DNA of 64,000 nt from Paenibacillus sp. SYP-B3998 (lineage in GTDB: Bacteria; Bacillota; Bacilli; Paenibacillales; NBRC-103111), in the NCBI RefSeq assembly GCF_010820665.1, contig NZ_JAAIKC010000001.1:1178001-1242000 (forward strand), written 5' to 3'. Numbering within the stretch: the first letter of the stretch is position 1; every line of letters starts with the position of its first letter. Shown in pieces: positions 44,581 to 53,310 of this stretch. Under the pieces are notes generated by a model. The model was not told the DNA's origin. It made no database searches and saw nothing but the letters and a program-made list of their open reading frames with translations. Position numbers and translations under genes: made by a program.

Positions 44581-44609
44581 TTGAAAGTGTACCGATTAGT
44601 CGGTACACT
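44581..44609 (+). promoter_or_regulatory. promoter of the TetR-SMR operon
   Basis: -35 TTGAAA (44581-44586), 17-nt spacer, -10 TACACT (44604-44609), overlapping the palindromic operator. Confidence 0.7.
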
Positions 44610-44610
44610 T
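44585..44610. promoter_or_regulatory. palindromic operator for the TetR regulator
   Basis: Perfect inverted repeat AAGTGTACCGA / TCGGTACACTT with a 4-nt centre (TTAG), 34 nt before the tetR-type gene and covering the promoter spacer. Autorepression with drug- or cation-induced release is the likely mode. Confidence 0.85.
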
Positions 44611-44644
44611 AAGGCATTCGCAGATGAAAGGGAAGGGTAACGTT

Positions 44645-45187
44645 ATGCGTCAATCCAAACGACAGATCATCTTAGAAGCGGCGACTAAATTTGTTCTTTC
44701 TCAAGGCGCTGCCCAACTTACGCTGGATGCGGTTGCCAAAGAGGCTGAGATCAGCAAAGGCGGTTTATTTTATCATTTTGCTACGAAGGAAATATTAATC
44801 AAAGCGATGGTCGTGCAGGCAAGGGAACATATGACGGATTCGATCCAAAAATTTTACGACCAAGATAATGAACCTAAAGGCAGATGGACACGCGCCTATT
44901 TAAGATGGGCACAGGAAGATTTAGAAAGAAATAAAGAGCTTTACTCAGCTTTATTAATTGCTATGGTAACCAACCCAGGCTTGTTAAATCCGGTAGAACT
45001 GTTCTTTCAGCAGCTCTATGAGAAAGTCGAGGTCGATCAACTTGATCCTGTTTTAGCTAATGTGATATGCCTTGCGGCGGATGGTCTCTGGTATGCAGAT
45101 ATGTTCAATTTTAATCCGCTTAGAGAAGAAATGAGAACCAAGGTCATCGGTAGATTGATTGAACTAACGAAGGAGGGGACGCGATGA
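44645..45187 (+). CDS. TetR family repressor
   Basis: A 180-residue TetR regulator. N-terminal helix-turn-helix: RQIILEAATKFVLSQGAAQL then AVAKEAEISKGGLFYHFATK; the C-terminal ligand domain is variable (TetR_C of the YfiR-like kind). ATG 44645 follows AAAGGGAAGGG; an ATG 21 nt earlier is less likely. The ATGA overlap with the first SMR gene shows that regulator and transporters form one operon behind the palindromic operator. Confidence 0.9.
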   Translation: MRQSKRQIILEAATKFVLSQGAAQLTLDAVAKEAEISKGGLFYHFATKEILIKAMVVQAREHMTDSIQKFYDQDNEPKGRWTRAYLRWAQEDLERNKELYSALLIAMVTNPGLLNPVELFFQQLYEKVEVDQLDPVLANVICLAADGLWYADMFNFNPLREEMRTKVIGRLIELTKEGTR

Positions 45188-45510
45188 GCAGTTATATTTT
45201 TTTATTCACCTCGATTTTCTGTGAGGCATTCGCTAGCGCGATGATGAAAGCGTCCAAAGGTTATTCACGCGTTTTACCTACAATCTGCATGATTAGTGGA
45301 TACGCGGCTGCCTTCTATTTTCTTTCCTTAGCCGTCAGAAATATCCCGCTTAGTTTTGCTTATGCCACTTGGGCAGGTCTGGGCACTGTACTTGTGGCGA
45401 TTATCGGACGCTTCGCCTTCAAAGAAACGATCAGCAAAAAATCTGTTCTTGGCATGACTATGCTCGTGGTTGGCGTTGTGCTGCTGAATCTATCGGGATC
45501 CAGTCATTAA
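45184..45510 (+). CDS. SMR family multidrug efflux protein, subunit 1
   Basis: A 108-residue small multidrug resistance protein with four transmembrane helices. The essential membrane glutamate is in FCEAFASAMMKAS (residue 14), and the AYATWAGLGTVL signature is near residue 60. Proton-driven export of cationic compounds or guanidine-like substrates is typical. It forms a pair with the next gene, as in EbrAB or YkkCD heterodimers; the sequence looks nearer to EbrA/QacE types, but I do not assign a name. Confidence 0.9.
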   Translation: MSSYIFLFTSIFCEAFASAMMKASKGYSRVLPTICMISGYAAAFYFLSLAVRNIPLSFAYATWAGLGTVLVAIIGRFAFKETISKKSVLGMTMLVVGVVLLNLSGSSH

Positions 45511-45532
45511 TTCGTATGCGAGGTGGCACACA

Positions 45533-45883
45533 TTGAATAAATATGCATTGCTGAGCTTGACCATTTTATTTGAACTATTTGCCACGACGATGCTTAAATA
45601 TTCAGATGGATTCAGCATACTGCTGCCGAGTATCGGCGTTGTCGTTGGTTATCTCTTGTCATTTACATTACTGGGATTCGTGTTGAAAGTATTCCCGCTT
45701 AATATGGCTTATGCCATCTGGTCGGGCTCAGGTGTAGCTCTAGCGAGTTTAGCAAGTGTCATTCTCTTCGGAGAAACGATGAATGCGATGGCTATAGTGG
45801 CAATTATCTTCATTATAATCGGTGTCGTAATTTTGAGCGGAACGAAAACGGAAGATCACGTTACAGAAAAGGAAATTAGTTAA
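45533..45883 (+). CDS. SMR family multidrug efflux protein, subunit 2
   Basis: A 116-residue four-helix SMR protein. Glutamate 14 is kept (LFELFATTMLKYSDGF), with the AYAIWSGSGVAL signature. It has a charged C-terminal tail (TKTEDHVTEKEIS), which subunit 1 lacks, as is usual for the longer member of paired SMR pumps. TTG start with CGAGGTGG upstream, 22 nt after subunit 1. Confidence 0.9.
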   Translation: MNKYALLSLTILFELFATTMLKYSDGFSILLPSIGVVVGYLLSFTLLGFVLKVFPLNMAYAIWSGSGVALASLASVILFGETMNAMAIVAIIFIIIGVVILSGTKTEDHVTEKEIS

Positions 45884-46004
45884 GCGATTTATTTGCACGG
45901 GGAACCTGTAGGCAAGCCTCTGCCGTTTTCTTGCGAATTGACGTGGGTAGTTGTTTTTCTCATAATGGAGGGAGTAGAAAAATGGTTTGGAAGGGTGATC
46001 ATCC

Positions 46005-46685
46005 ATGTGCGGGCGTTATACGATTACCGTGACGCTAGAGGAGCTCATGCTTCGTTATGATGTGTATTATAAAGTCCCCTCCAAATATAGCCCTAAGTAT
46101 AATGTAGCGCCTGGACAGCTTGTGATGGCCATTGTCTATGACGGGGAAAAGAACAGACTTGGCGAACTGCGCTGGGGACTTATCCCTGAGTGGGCCAAGG
46201 ATGAGAAGATCGCCTACCAAACGATCAATGCCAGGGCTGAGTCTTTGACGGACAAGCCCGCTTTCCGCACATCCTTTCAGCGCAAGCGCTGCCTCATTCC
46301 TGCCGACTCGTTCTATGAGTGGAAAGGGAAGGGCAAGCAAAAGCAGCCGATGCGGATCATGCTGAAGAGCAAGAACATCTTCAGCATCGCTGGGCTTTAC
46401 GATACGTGGGTATCGCCGGAAGGTACGCGAATTTCTACCTGTACGGTCGTTACGACGGCGGCTAACGAGCTTGTGGCGGATATTCATGAACGCATGCCAG
46501 TTATCCTGCGGCCTGAGTCCGAGGCGACGTGGTTGGATCGCCGCATTACGAACGCTGAAGCGCTAAGTTCACTGCTAAAGCCCTATCCGGCGGATGAAAT
46601 GCTCGCGTACCCGGTATCGAGCCGGGTAGGAAATGTGCGTAATGACGACGAGTCCTGTGTGGAGGAGTTGAATCTTTTGTTGTAA
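46005..46685 (+). CDS. SRAP domain protein (HMCES/YedK family)
   Basis: A 226-residue SRAP protein that would form a covalent thiazolidine crosslink with abasic sites in single-stranded DNA, protecting them at replication forks. The catalytic cysteine is residue 2 (MCGRYT), exposed after methionine removal; the other active-site elements are NARAESL, RCLIPADSFYEWKG and HERMPVIL. AAGGGTG is upstream. It lies close to, but is not part of, the SOS operon and has no LexA box that I can see. Confidence 0.93.
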   Translation: MCGRYTITVTLEELMLRYDVYYKVPSKYSPKYNVAPGQLVMAIVYDGEKNRLGELRWGLIPEWAKDEKIAYQTINARAESLTDKPAFRTSFQRKRCLIPADSFYEWKGKGKQKQPMRIMLKSKNIFSIAGLYDTWVSPEGTRISTCTVVTTAANELVADIHERMPVILRPESEATWLDRRITNAEALSSLLKPYPADEMLAYPVSSRVGNVRNDDESCVEELNLLL

Positions 46686-46734
46686 TTGTGCAGCAGAAGT
46701 AGCAGCGAGACGGAAAAATGGGAGAGTAGCTTAA

Positions 46735-47898
46735 ATGAAAACACGCACTATAATGAGCCTTACACTCGTCTTCTTGATTGTGTTTGGGATTAATGGATAT
46801 ATCGGCTGGCATGGTCAAATCTTTCTATCAGACCTACTAGGTGTTTGGTTCCATCGCGGCATATATTGGAGTTGTTTCTGGATCGTTGCTTTAGCGTACC
46901 TGCTATCGTGGGCAGGTTCTCGAGTGCTTCATGCCCATGTATCTCGGGTATTGAAAATTATCGGTTCGTATTGGTTCGCGATGATGCAATACGGTATTTT
47001 GCTTCTGTTGGTAACGGATTTGGTCGCGGGAGTTCTCGCTTTGGCAGCGATCCCCTCACAAACATTTATCCCCGTCCTCGGCTGGCTTGATGTGTTCATT
47101 TTCTTGGTTATTTTCGCACGAGGCTCTTATAATGCAAATCATCCTGTCATTCGCAGTTATGACATTACGATTCCCAAAGAAGCGGGCGACTGGAAACAGC
47201 TCCGCGTCGCGATCGCCTCGGATATTCACTTGGGTTCGATCGTTGGGAATCGCCAACTATCTAAGCTCGTGGAACAAGTCAATGGGTTGCATCCGGATCT
47301 GATTCTGCTGCCAGGGGATGTCATTGATGACGACATCCGTCCGTTTATCCGTTATGAGATGGGCAAAACGATGAGGGAGCTGCAAGCTCCACTTGGTATT
47401 TATGCTGTGCTTGGCAATCATGAATATATTGGCGGGCACATTCCTGCCTTTGTGGAACAAATGAGTCAGATCGGTATTCGCGTCCTTATGGATGAAACGG
47501 TGCACATCGCAGAACGATTGTACATCGTAGGCAGAAAAGACAAGGCGGCTGAAAGAACGGCTGAAGGACGGCAATCGTTGGACGCCTTGATGGATGGGGT
47601 GGATACCACGCAACCAATTATTGTCATGGATCATCAACCTTATCACTTGGACAAAGCCGCGGATGCTGGTGCGGATGTCATGCTGTCAGGTCACACACAC
47701 AGAGGACAAATGGCGCCGAACCATCTCATTACAAGGAGGCTGTTTGAGCTCGATTGGGGATACTTGCGCAAAGGGAACCTTCACGCTATTGTCTCCTCAG
47801 GTTTTGGCACATGGGGACCGCCGATTCGGCTTGGTAGCCGTTCGGAAATTATACAATTGACGATTCATTTTACAACTGAAGAGAGAGAAGAGGCTTAA
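46735..47898 (+). CDS. membrane-anchored metallophosphoesterase (YkuE-like)
   Basis: A 387-residue calcineurin-like phosphoesterase with an N-terminal membrane part of four hydrophobic helices (about residues 5-130) and a C-terminal catalytic domain. Metal-binding motifs are ASDIHLGS (near 161), LLPGDVIDDD, VLGNHEYIGG, MDHQPY and SGHTHRGQ. The catalytic part is probably on the outer or inner face near the membrane; the substrate is unknown. It is followed after 3 nt by a hypothetical gene. Confidence 0.9.
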   Translation: MKTRTIMSLTLVFLIVFGINGYIGWHGQIFLSDLLGVWFHRGIYWSCFWIVALAYLLSWAGSRVLHAHVSRVLKIIGSYWFAMMQYGILLLLVTDLVAGVLALAAIPSQTFIPVLGWLDVFIFLVIFARGSYNANHPVIRSYDITIPKEAGDWKQLRVAIASDIHLGSIVGNRQLSKLVEQVNGLHPDLILLPGDVIDDDIRPFIRYEMGKTMRELQAPLGIYAVLGNHEYIGGHIPAFVEQMSQIGIRVLMDETVHIAERLYIVGRKDKAAERTAEGRQSLDALMDGVDTTQPIIVMDHQPYHLDKAADAGADVMLSGHTHRGQMAPNHLITRRLFELDWGYLRKGNLHAIVSSGFGTWGPPIRLGSRSEIIQLTIHFTTEEREEA

Positions 47899-47901
47899 TG
47901 C

Positions 47902-48444
47902 ATGCAAGACATACACAAAAAACAAATTAAACCAATCGAAGTGGCTGCAGCGATGATGCAGTTTACGATGAAAAGCATAGAAAACAGTTGGGAAACGATA
48001 AAACCAGCCATGTCTGCTTATTTAACAGAGCCAGCGCTGTCGGAAACGAAAGAAGACGAGCTTTTGAGAGAATTTTACATAGCGGCTTTATCACTGGAGA
48101 TTTATTGTATCCCGCACGCTTTTGCTCCCGAGATCGCTGGTCTTGTAGGATTGGGAATGGGTGAGGTCATGGCTTCTGAAAGCTTATCTTCACATCAATT
48201 ATCGGAGCCAATCCGTCAGCACTATTTACCTCAATTCGAAAAAATTAGCGCAGCCGCGCCCTCGGACCTTGCGCTTGCACTTGTAGAAACGGCGGCGCGG
48301 ATTTTATATGATCGCTTAGAGTTGCCGCTAAAACCTATCGAGCCTGCTAACACATTGCTGTGGGTGAAGCTGCTCCCGTTTCTTGCTCAATTGGTTGGGA
48401 AATGGCCGATGCTGTTGAGCAAATTTACGATTCAGTCGGAATAG
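47902..48444 (+). CDS. hypothetical protein
   Basis: A 180-residue, largely helical cytoplasmic protein that I do not recognise. It begins MQDIHKKQIKPIEVAAAMMQ and contains the segments AALSLEIYCIPHAFAPEIAG and WVKLLPFLAQLVGKWPMLLS near the end. Close spacing to the metallophosphoesterase indicates an operon, but gives no clue to function. The ribosome site is weak (GAAGAGAGAGAAGAGG within the end of the upstream gene). Confidence 0.6.
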   Translation: MQDIHKKQIKPIEVAAAMMQFTMKSIENSWETIKPAMSAYLTEPALSETKEDELLREFYIAALSLEIYCIPHAFAPEIAGLVGLGMGEVMASESLSSHQLSEPIRQHYLPQFEKISAAAPSDLALALVETAARILYDRLELPLKPIEPANTLLWVKLLPFLAQLVGKWPMLLSKFTIQSE

Positions 48445-48477
48445 AGGGCGGAATAACGGACTGTATCGCTTGACTAA

Positions 48478-48492
48478 AAGTAATTATTACGA
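48478..48492. promoter_or_regulatory. Zur box upstream of the first COG0523 gene
   Basis: AAGTAATTATTACGA matches the Zur core TCGTAATNATTACGA at 13 of 15 positions, 71 nt before the start codon. Confidence 0.7.
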
Positions 48493-48562
48493 ATAAAATA
48501 AAGAGATGGAAATGATAAAATGAATAGGTTAGTTTTCATGTTGTATGGAGGTGGATGTTGCG

Positions 48563-49681
48563 ATGGGAATAAAACGAGTTACGGTTTATATTTTGTCAGG
48601 CTTTCTAGGGAGCGGCAAAACGACGTTATTGACGAAGGCTATTGATCATTTTACGGAAGCGGGACGTAAGCCAGCGGTCATTATGAATGAGATCGGCGAA
48701 GTCAATCTTGATGGGCAATTGATTGCCAGCGAGGTGCCGATGTCCGAGCTTCTGGGCGGCTGTATCTGCTGCTCAAGTCGAGGGGATCTCGCCACGGCGC
48801 TTAACGATCTTGTGACGGACGAGCAGCCTGATCTTATTTTTATTGAATCGACGGGCGTGGCGAATCCGCTGGAAATTATCGATGAAGTAACGGACGCTTC
48901 GCTCATTCTTCCAGTAGAGCTTAAGGCCGTCATTACCGTTGTCGATGCGCCACAGCTGTTGGAGCTAAACCGGACGAGTCGCGGTAAGACGTATCGACTG
49001 ATGAAAGAGCAAATCCGCTGCGCGAATCTGTTGCTTCTGAATAAGGCAGACCTGCTACCCGCCGGAGCGCTGCAGGAGGTAGATGCTCTCGTTCGCGAAT
49101 GGAACGCTTATGCATCCGTGCACTATACGGTGTTTAGCCAAATCGAAATGCGGCTTATTGAAGCGCTGGAAGATGAGAGCGGGTACAAAGGCGAGATTGA
49201 ACAGGGGCATGCGCACGAGAGGGAACGCAAGTGCGAACATTCGCACGAAGAAGGTGATCACGCTCACGAAGTTTGTGCCTGCGCTACAGTTCGCAGCGAA
49301 GATATGGACGATTCCCATGGGGATCATCATAACGAACATGCTTACGAACAAGGGCATGGACGCGAGAGTCACCACCACTCCCACGATCATGTGATGGCAT
49401 ACACGCATTTTTTTGAGCGGGCAGTTGATAGTAACGCGTTCGAAGAGTTTGTCAGCAAGCTGCCTTCAGAAGTATATCGCGCGAAGGGAATTCTCAGCTT
49501 CTCCGACACGGCCAGTCGTTTTTTGTTCCAGTACGCCTACAGGGAGATGGATTTCGTCAAAATCACACCCAAAGGCGAAGTGCCGGATGTTGCTGTATTC
49601 ATCGGTGAAAACTTTTCCAAAGAAGCGGTTCGAGGAGAACTGCGCAGACTGGAATTATTGGCGGATAAGGATAGCGAATAA
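48563..49681 (+). CDS. COG0523 (CobW-like) GTPase with histidine-rich loop, zinc-linked
   Basis: A 372-residue G3E GTPase of the YciC/ZagA type, a predicted zinc metallochaperone. Walker A LSGFLGSGKTTLLTKA is at the N-terminus; the metal-binding GCICCSSRGD motif is near residue 67, and NKAD (G4) near 159. Residues ~210-275 form a His/Glu/Asp/Cys-rich loop (HAHERERKCEHSHEEGDHAH, HHHSHDH) that should bind zinc. The C-terminal CobW_C domain follows (RAKGILSFSDTASRFLFQYA). ATG 48563 has GGAGGTGG at 9 nt. The upstream Zur-like box suggests induction on zinc shortage. Confidence 0.9.
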   Translation: MGIKRVTVYILSGFLGSGKTTLLTKAIDHFTEAGRKPAVIMNEIGEVNLDGQLIASEVPMSELLGGCICCSSRGDLATALNDLVTDEQPDLIFIESTGVANPLEIIDEVTDASLILPVELKAVITVVDAPQLLELNRTSRGKTYRLMKEQIRCANLLLLNKADLLPAGALQEVDALVREWNAYASVHYTVFSQIEMRLIEALEDESGYKGEIEQGHAHERERKCEHSHEEGDHAHEVCACATVRSEDMDDSHGDHHNEHAYEQGHGRESHHHSHDHVMAYTHFFERAVDSNAFEEFVSKLPSEVYRAKGILSFSDTASRFLFQYAYREMDFVKITPKGEVPDVAVFIGENFSKEAVRGELRRLELLADKDSE

Positions 49682-49694
49682 AGCCATAAAAGCG

Positions 49695-49719
49695 AATCCG
49701 AGCAGAGGCTCGGATTTTT
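49695..49719 (+). terminator. intrinsic terminator after the first COG0523 gene
   Basis: Perfect 9-bp stem AATCCGAGC / GCTCGGATT with AGAG loop and T-run. Confidence 0.88.
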
Positions 49720-49739
49720 CTTTTATTTTAACATTTTGA

Positions 49740-50040
49740 GGTAGGGGCACCTTGCAAACGAGGAGCTTATAAGTTCGTTTTGTCAACAAATCGGTCAGCA
49801 GTAGTAGTTGAAGAGATACTACGAACACTCTCCATTTAGCTCAGGAAGCACTTTTTCTCAGCGTATTTAAAGCTTCATAGCTGTGACTCTGACAGGGTAT
49901 TCGTTAAAGCAGGAACGGTATGAAAGGGTTCTGTTTAAGGGACTCTGAGCGTAGGGGATAGTGTGGATAGACAAGTTTCAGATGATCGATATGTAGTGCG
50001 ATAGCGAGCTATCGGCAAATCAGATATAACCTAATTGCCC
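49740..50040. other. intergenic region without recognisable gene
   Basis: About 300 nt between the two terminators. No ORF with a plausible ribosome site. Only a minor hairpin (GTAGT...ACTAC near 49803-49826) is visible. Confidence 0.6.
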
Positions 50041-50052
50041 CTAATAAGCACA

Positions 50053-50095
50053 AAAGCCGCTAAAGAGCCCTTCAAGCAGCTCCCAAGCGGTTTTC
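50053..50095 (-). terminator. terminator of the permease-ycgQ operon
   Basis: Read on the minus strand: AACCGCT ... AGCGGCTTTT with an inner GAGC/GCTC pair, immediately after the stop of the ycgQ-like gene. Confidence 0.7.
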
Positions 50096-50096
50096 G

Positions 50097-51260
50097 CTAG
50101 TCTAATTCTTTGAGGGGTTCGAAATTCGGATAAATATAAGGCGATTCGGGTGCTTTGATTTTTTCAATGTTGCTTGCTTTAATCGTGAAAATATCATTGC
50201 CGTTGTAGCTGCCATTTTGAATCGTACCGCTCACTTTCACCCACATGTCTTTGGTGTAGTTTTGGGCCGTTGGGAAGTCAACCATGACACCATAGGGTGT
50301 AGCATCGGCGGAACAGCAGCTTACGGCGAAGCGGCCAACAACGAATTGGTCATTTTTCATGTTGTCTTCGCGGTATACGAACCCGCTGAGTTCTATTTTT
50401 TTACCTATGAAATTGTTTTTAAATAGGTCGATCGACGATAAAATTTCCATGTAAATCTCTGGTTTGACGACGATCGTATCCTTTTTGTAAAGACGCATTC
50501 CGATTTTGGAGAAATCCTCGTCCCATTCATTATCGGCGTGAAACAGCTTTTGCAACTCGGCGTCGGTCTTTACGGCTCCTGGGGCAATGGTCGAAGCAGC
50601 ACTAGTCGTATTGGTGGCAGCGGAGCTAGTTGCAGAACCAGAACGATTAGGGTCTGAAGCCGTAAATCCAGTACCGGATGAACTTATTTTCGAAGATGAG
50701 CCAACATCTATTTTAGGGCTTGGGTTTGTTGTAGAGCTTGGGCTTACCGAAGGATCCGCAACGGTATCTGAACTCGTATCTGCAGTAATCATTGTCTTGT
50801 CGTCAATAGTCGTAGTAGATCCAACTTCAGCTGCCTGCTCATTTTGGGTCCCGTTTTGGGCAACTTGCTTGACTAGACTTGATTTGGCTGCCGAAAGATT
50901 CATCCCCTTTGCAGCAGCCATTGCGCTGCCGAGCGCTGTGTTCGGCAGAAGGAAACCAATCAGCAGCGGCAAGATGAGCAGTCCATATGCAATCGTATTA
51001 CGAAAGGCTGAGCGAGAAACGGGGTGCTCACAATCACACGTTACTTGTTTTCCCCAGTAGGCACGTAGTGCAGAGTATCCTTGAAAACAGGCAATGACAT
51101 ATAAGGCTACTGCTGCGCATTTGACATAAATCATCATACGTGGGGCTATGTAATACTGAAGAGCATCTGATTTGGCTAAATATACGATATAACTGGAGAA
51201 ACCAAGCAAAATAAGGGTCCGAAATAAATAATGAAAACTAATGATTCGATTCTCGCTCAT
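50097..51260 (-). CDS. TIGR03943/DUF1980 family protein (YcgQ-like)
   Basis: A 387-residue membrane protein that pairs with the permease upstream. N-terminal part with three or four helices (FRTLILLGFSSYIVYLAKS, MMIYVKCAAVALYVIACF, LLILPLLIGFLLP), a long Ser/Thr-rich low-complexity linker (about residues 145-230), and a C-terminal DUF1980 region outside the membrane (GFVYREDNMKNDQFVVGRFA, AVSCCSADATPYGVMVDFP) with a vicinal cysteine pair. ATG 51260 overlaps the permease stop (ATGA). Such pairs are often found next to COG0523 genes; a role in zinc uptake or handling is inferred. Confidence 0.85.
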   Translation of the reverse strand: MSENRIISFHYLFRTLILLGFSSYIVYLAKSDALQYYIAPRMMIYVKCAAVALYVIACFQGYSALRAYWGKQVTCDCEHPVSRSAFRNTIAYGLLILPLLIGFLLPNTALGSAMAAAKGMNLSAAKSSLVKQVAQNGTQNEQAAEVGSTTTIDDKTMITADTSSDTVADPSVSPSSTTNPSPKIDVGSSSKISSSGTGFTASDPNRSGSATSSAATNTTSAASTIAPGAVKTDAELQKLFHADNEWDEDFSKIGMRLYKKDTIVVKPEIYMEILSSIDLFKNNFIGKKIELSGFVYREDNMKNDQFVVGRFAVSCCSADATPYGVMVDFPTAQNYTKDMWVKVSGTIQNGSYNGNDIFTIKASNIEKIKAPESPYIYPNFEPLKELD

Positions 51261-52258
51261 AATAGTTTCTCCCACAGTAATGATCCCGCCAGAACCGTTA
51301 TGGCAATGAATAGCGACAGGATGAGTACAAATTTGGTTTTAAACACCGAGAGAAGCATCAGTGTACTTTTGAAGTCAAGCATCGGACCGATTACAAGGAA
51401 CGTAAGCAGAGAACCGGATGTAAAGGAGGTTTGAAAAGAAGAAGCGACGAAAGCATCTGATGTGGAACATAGCGACAACACGTACGCAAAGCCCATCATA
51501 AAGAGATGGGAGCTAAGGGGACCTTGTCCAATGGCAACTAGGCTCTCTCGCTGTATAAAGGTTTGGATGATTGCGGTGAGCAGGGAACCGAATACGAGAT
51601 ATTTTCCCATTTCAAAAAACTCATCAGATGCATGCACGAAAAAAGATGTGAATTTGCTGCCTTGATGCTGATGTTCCTCCAGTGCGTTTTGACCTGCAAA
51701 ATGTGCGCGGCTGATGCGTAAAGGATTGTTTTTGATGAAACGGTACAGCAGTAGTCCGATCACCGCAGCAACAGTGAAGGCTAGTCCCATGCGAGAGTAG
51801 GCCAGATAAGGATGATTGCGGAAAGCCATGAATGTCGCTGCAAATACGATGGGATTAATAATTGGTCCTGTCAAGATAAAAACGACTGCGACGTAGACGG
51901 GCATTCCTTTCAGGATAAGCCGCCTCACGACGGGAATCATACCGCATTCGCACATCGGAAACAGAATGCCTAGCAAACAAGCAAATAAAATGCCCAACAA
52001 TGGATTCTGTGGTATCCAGCGACGAATAGTCTGCTCGGAAACGAAGCTTTGCAGTAAGGAAGAGAGGATCACGCCGAGCAAAACAAACGGGATAGCTTCC
52101 AGTAAAATACTGATAAACATGGTCTTGAATGCTTGAAGATGGTCTGACGTGAAGAGGGAAAGTTGGGGAATCTCTCTGTTCATCATGATTAAAACAATCA
52201 AGAGGAAGCAGATGACAGCCAGGGCGTGAATACTTGATCGAAATAGGGTGGTTGGCAT
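51257..52258 (-). CDS. permease of the DUF318/UPF0718 family (YcgR-like)
   Basis: A 333-residue permease with about eight to ten transmembrane helices. MCECGMIPVVRRLILKGMP (near residue 102) and the second-half repeat LSLCSTSDAFVASSF are family signatures; the two halves appear to be an inverted repeat. The family includes the organoarsenical exporter ArsP, but pairing with a YcgQ-like protein and a Zur-like box points to zinc or another metal. Start ATG 52258 with AAGGAG upstream on the minus strand. Substrate unproven. Confidence 0.87.
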   Translation of the reverse strand: MPTTLFRSSIHALAVICFLLIVLIMMNREIPQLSLFTSDHLQAFKTMFISILLEAIPFVLLGVILSSLLQSFVSEQTIRRWIPQNPLLGILFACLLGILFPMCECGMIPVVRRLILKGMPVYVAVVFILTGPIINPIVFAATFMAFRNHPYLAYSRMGLAFTVAAVIGLLLYRFIKNNPLRISRAHFAGQNALEEHQHQGSKFTSFFVHASDEFFEMGKYLVFGSLLTAIIQTFIQRESLVAIGQGPLSSHLFMMGFAYVLSLCSTSDAFVASSFQTSFTSGSLLTFLVIGPMLDFKSTLMLLSVFKTKFVLILSLFIAITVLAGSLLWEKLL

Positions 52259-52274
52259 TGCATAAGCTCCTTAA

Positions 52275-52289
52275 TCATAATTATTACTA
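52275..52289. promoter_or_regulatory. Zur box in the permease-zur intergenic region
   Basis: TCATAATTATTACTA matches TCGTAATNATTACGA at 13 of 15 positions with a perfect TAATNATTA core, 17 nt before the permease start. Confidence 0.65.
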
Positions 52290-52411
52290 TTATAACCTAT
52301 GAAAGGCGAAAGCGAAACAGGACAAAATTTACAGGAACTGATCACACAGACTTGACTCGAGTGGATGACTTGCGGCACTATTAGGAGAGAAGATTCCATG
52401 ACAGAGGGGTA

Positions 52412-52870
52412 ATGCAAGTGGGCACTCATACGCATACGATTGACGAGATGCTGAAGGTGATGGCTAGGCAAGGGTGGAGAATTACGGAGCAGCGCAGGAG
52501 CTTGGCAACGTTATTCGCTGAATCAGAGAGCTACCTGTCGCCCAAAGACGTTTATGAATATATGAAGCAACAATATCCGGGTGTCAGTTTTGACACGGTA
52601 TACCGCAACCTTCGCTTATTAAGTGAGATGGGGGTTTTAGAACAGTTTCATTTGGCGGATGGATTGAAATTCAAAGCAAGCTGCCAAGCGTACCACCATC
52701 ATCATATGATTTGTGTGACCTGCGAAAAGACGGTTACCTTCGAATTTTGCCCGATGAAGCATTTGAAGGATATACCGGAGAGCTTTGACATCCAGAGTCA
52801 TCGGTTTGAGATTTTTGGCTATTGCTCGGATTGCAAGTCGCCTTCGGGAGATTCACAAGTTGCACATTGA
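52412..52870 (+). CDS. zur: zinc uptake regulator Zur (Fur family)
   Basis: A 152-residue Fur-family repressor. DNA-binding winged helix (ITEQRRSLATLFAESESYLS, VSFDTVYRNLRLLSEMGVLE), regulatory metal site around CQAYHHHHMICVTC, and the structural zinc site of two CxxC motifs (CVTC, CSDC). The closely packed histidines and the position among zinc-linked genes favour Zur over Fur or PerR. GAGGGG lies just before ATG 52412; GTG 52418 is possible. Divergent from the permease-ycgQ operon with a Zur-like box between them. Confidence 0.85.
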   Translation: MQVGTHTHTIDEMLKVMARQGWRITEQRRSLATLFAESESYLSPKDVYEYMKQQYPGVSFDTVYRNLRLLSEMGVLEQFHLADGLKFKASCQAYHHHHMICVTCEKTVTFEFCPMKHLKDIPESFDIQSHRFEIFGYCSDCKSPSGDSQVAH

Positions 52871-53310
52871 AAGAAACCGTGGGACTTTTTGTTCTTGCGG
52901 TTGATACCCAAAGTGGAAAAGAAGAGCGCCGAGTTCCAACGCTTGCAAATGAGTCATGGTAAACAGCTGGACAGCTGGATCAGTGACGACAACAAGGAAA
53001 CCCCACCCAGCCAAATTCGGCCAAGTGGGGAATTTTTTATTTACTAAGTTAATCTGCCTTTTTAATGCCTCTTAGAAGTCGTTGAAGAGAGGGGGATTTA
53101 ATTTGTGTTTTGTAATTTCCAGTTGATCTCCCCGTTACCGGAGCGAATCTTCTTCATCCCCGGTTTTGCGTAGATAATTAGAATCCCGCTGTCCGTGATG
53201 TACGAATCTTTATCGAAAATTTGTCTAAATTTGATGAAAATTGAATGCGAATAGGTAAAGTATCGTTTACAATTTGGTGTAATCATTCGAACATAGGAGA
53301 TTACCATCAG
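52871..53310. other. intergenic region between zur and the HD-GYP gene
   Basis: Contains the terminator at 53001-53037 and the leader of the HD-GYP gene (AGGAGATT at 53296-53303). The minus strand between 53098 and 53250 reads through in one frame (IFDKDSYITDSGILIIYAKP), which looks protein-like, but no start with a ribosome site is found. Confidence 0.5.
53001..53037 (+). terminator. intrinsic terminator downstream of zur
   Basis: CCCCAC / GTGGGG outer stem with an inner GCC/GGC pair, followed by T6. About 130 nt after the zur stop. Confidence 0.75.
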
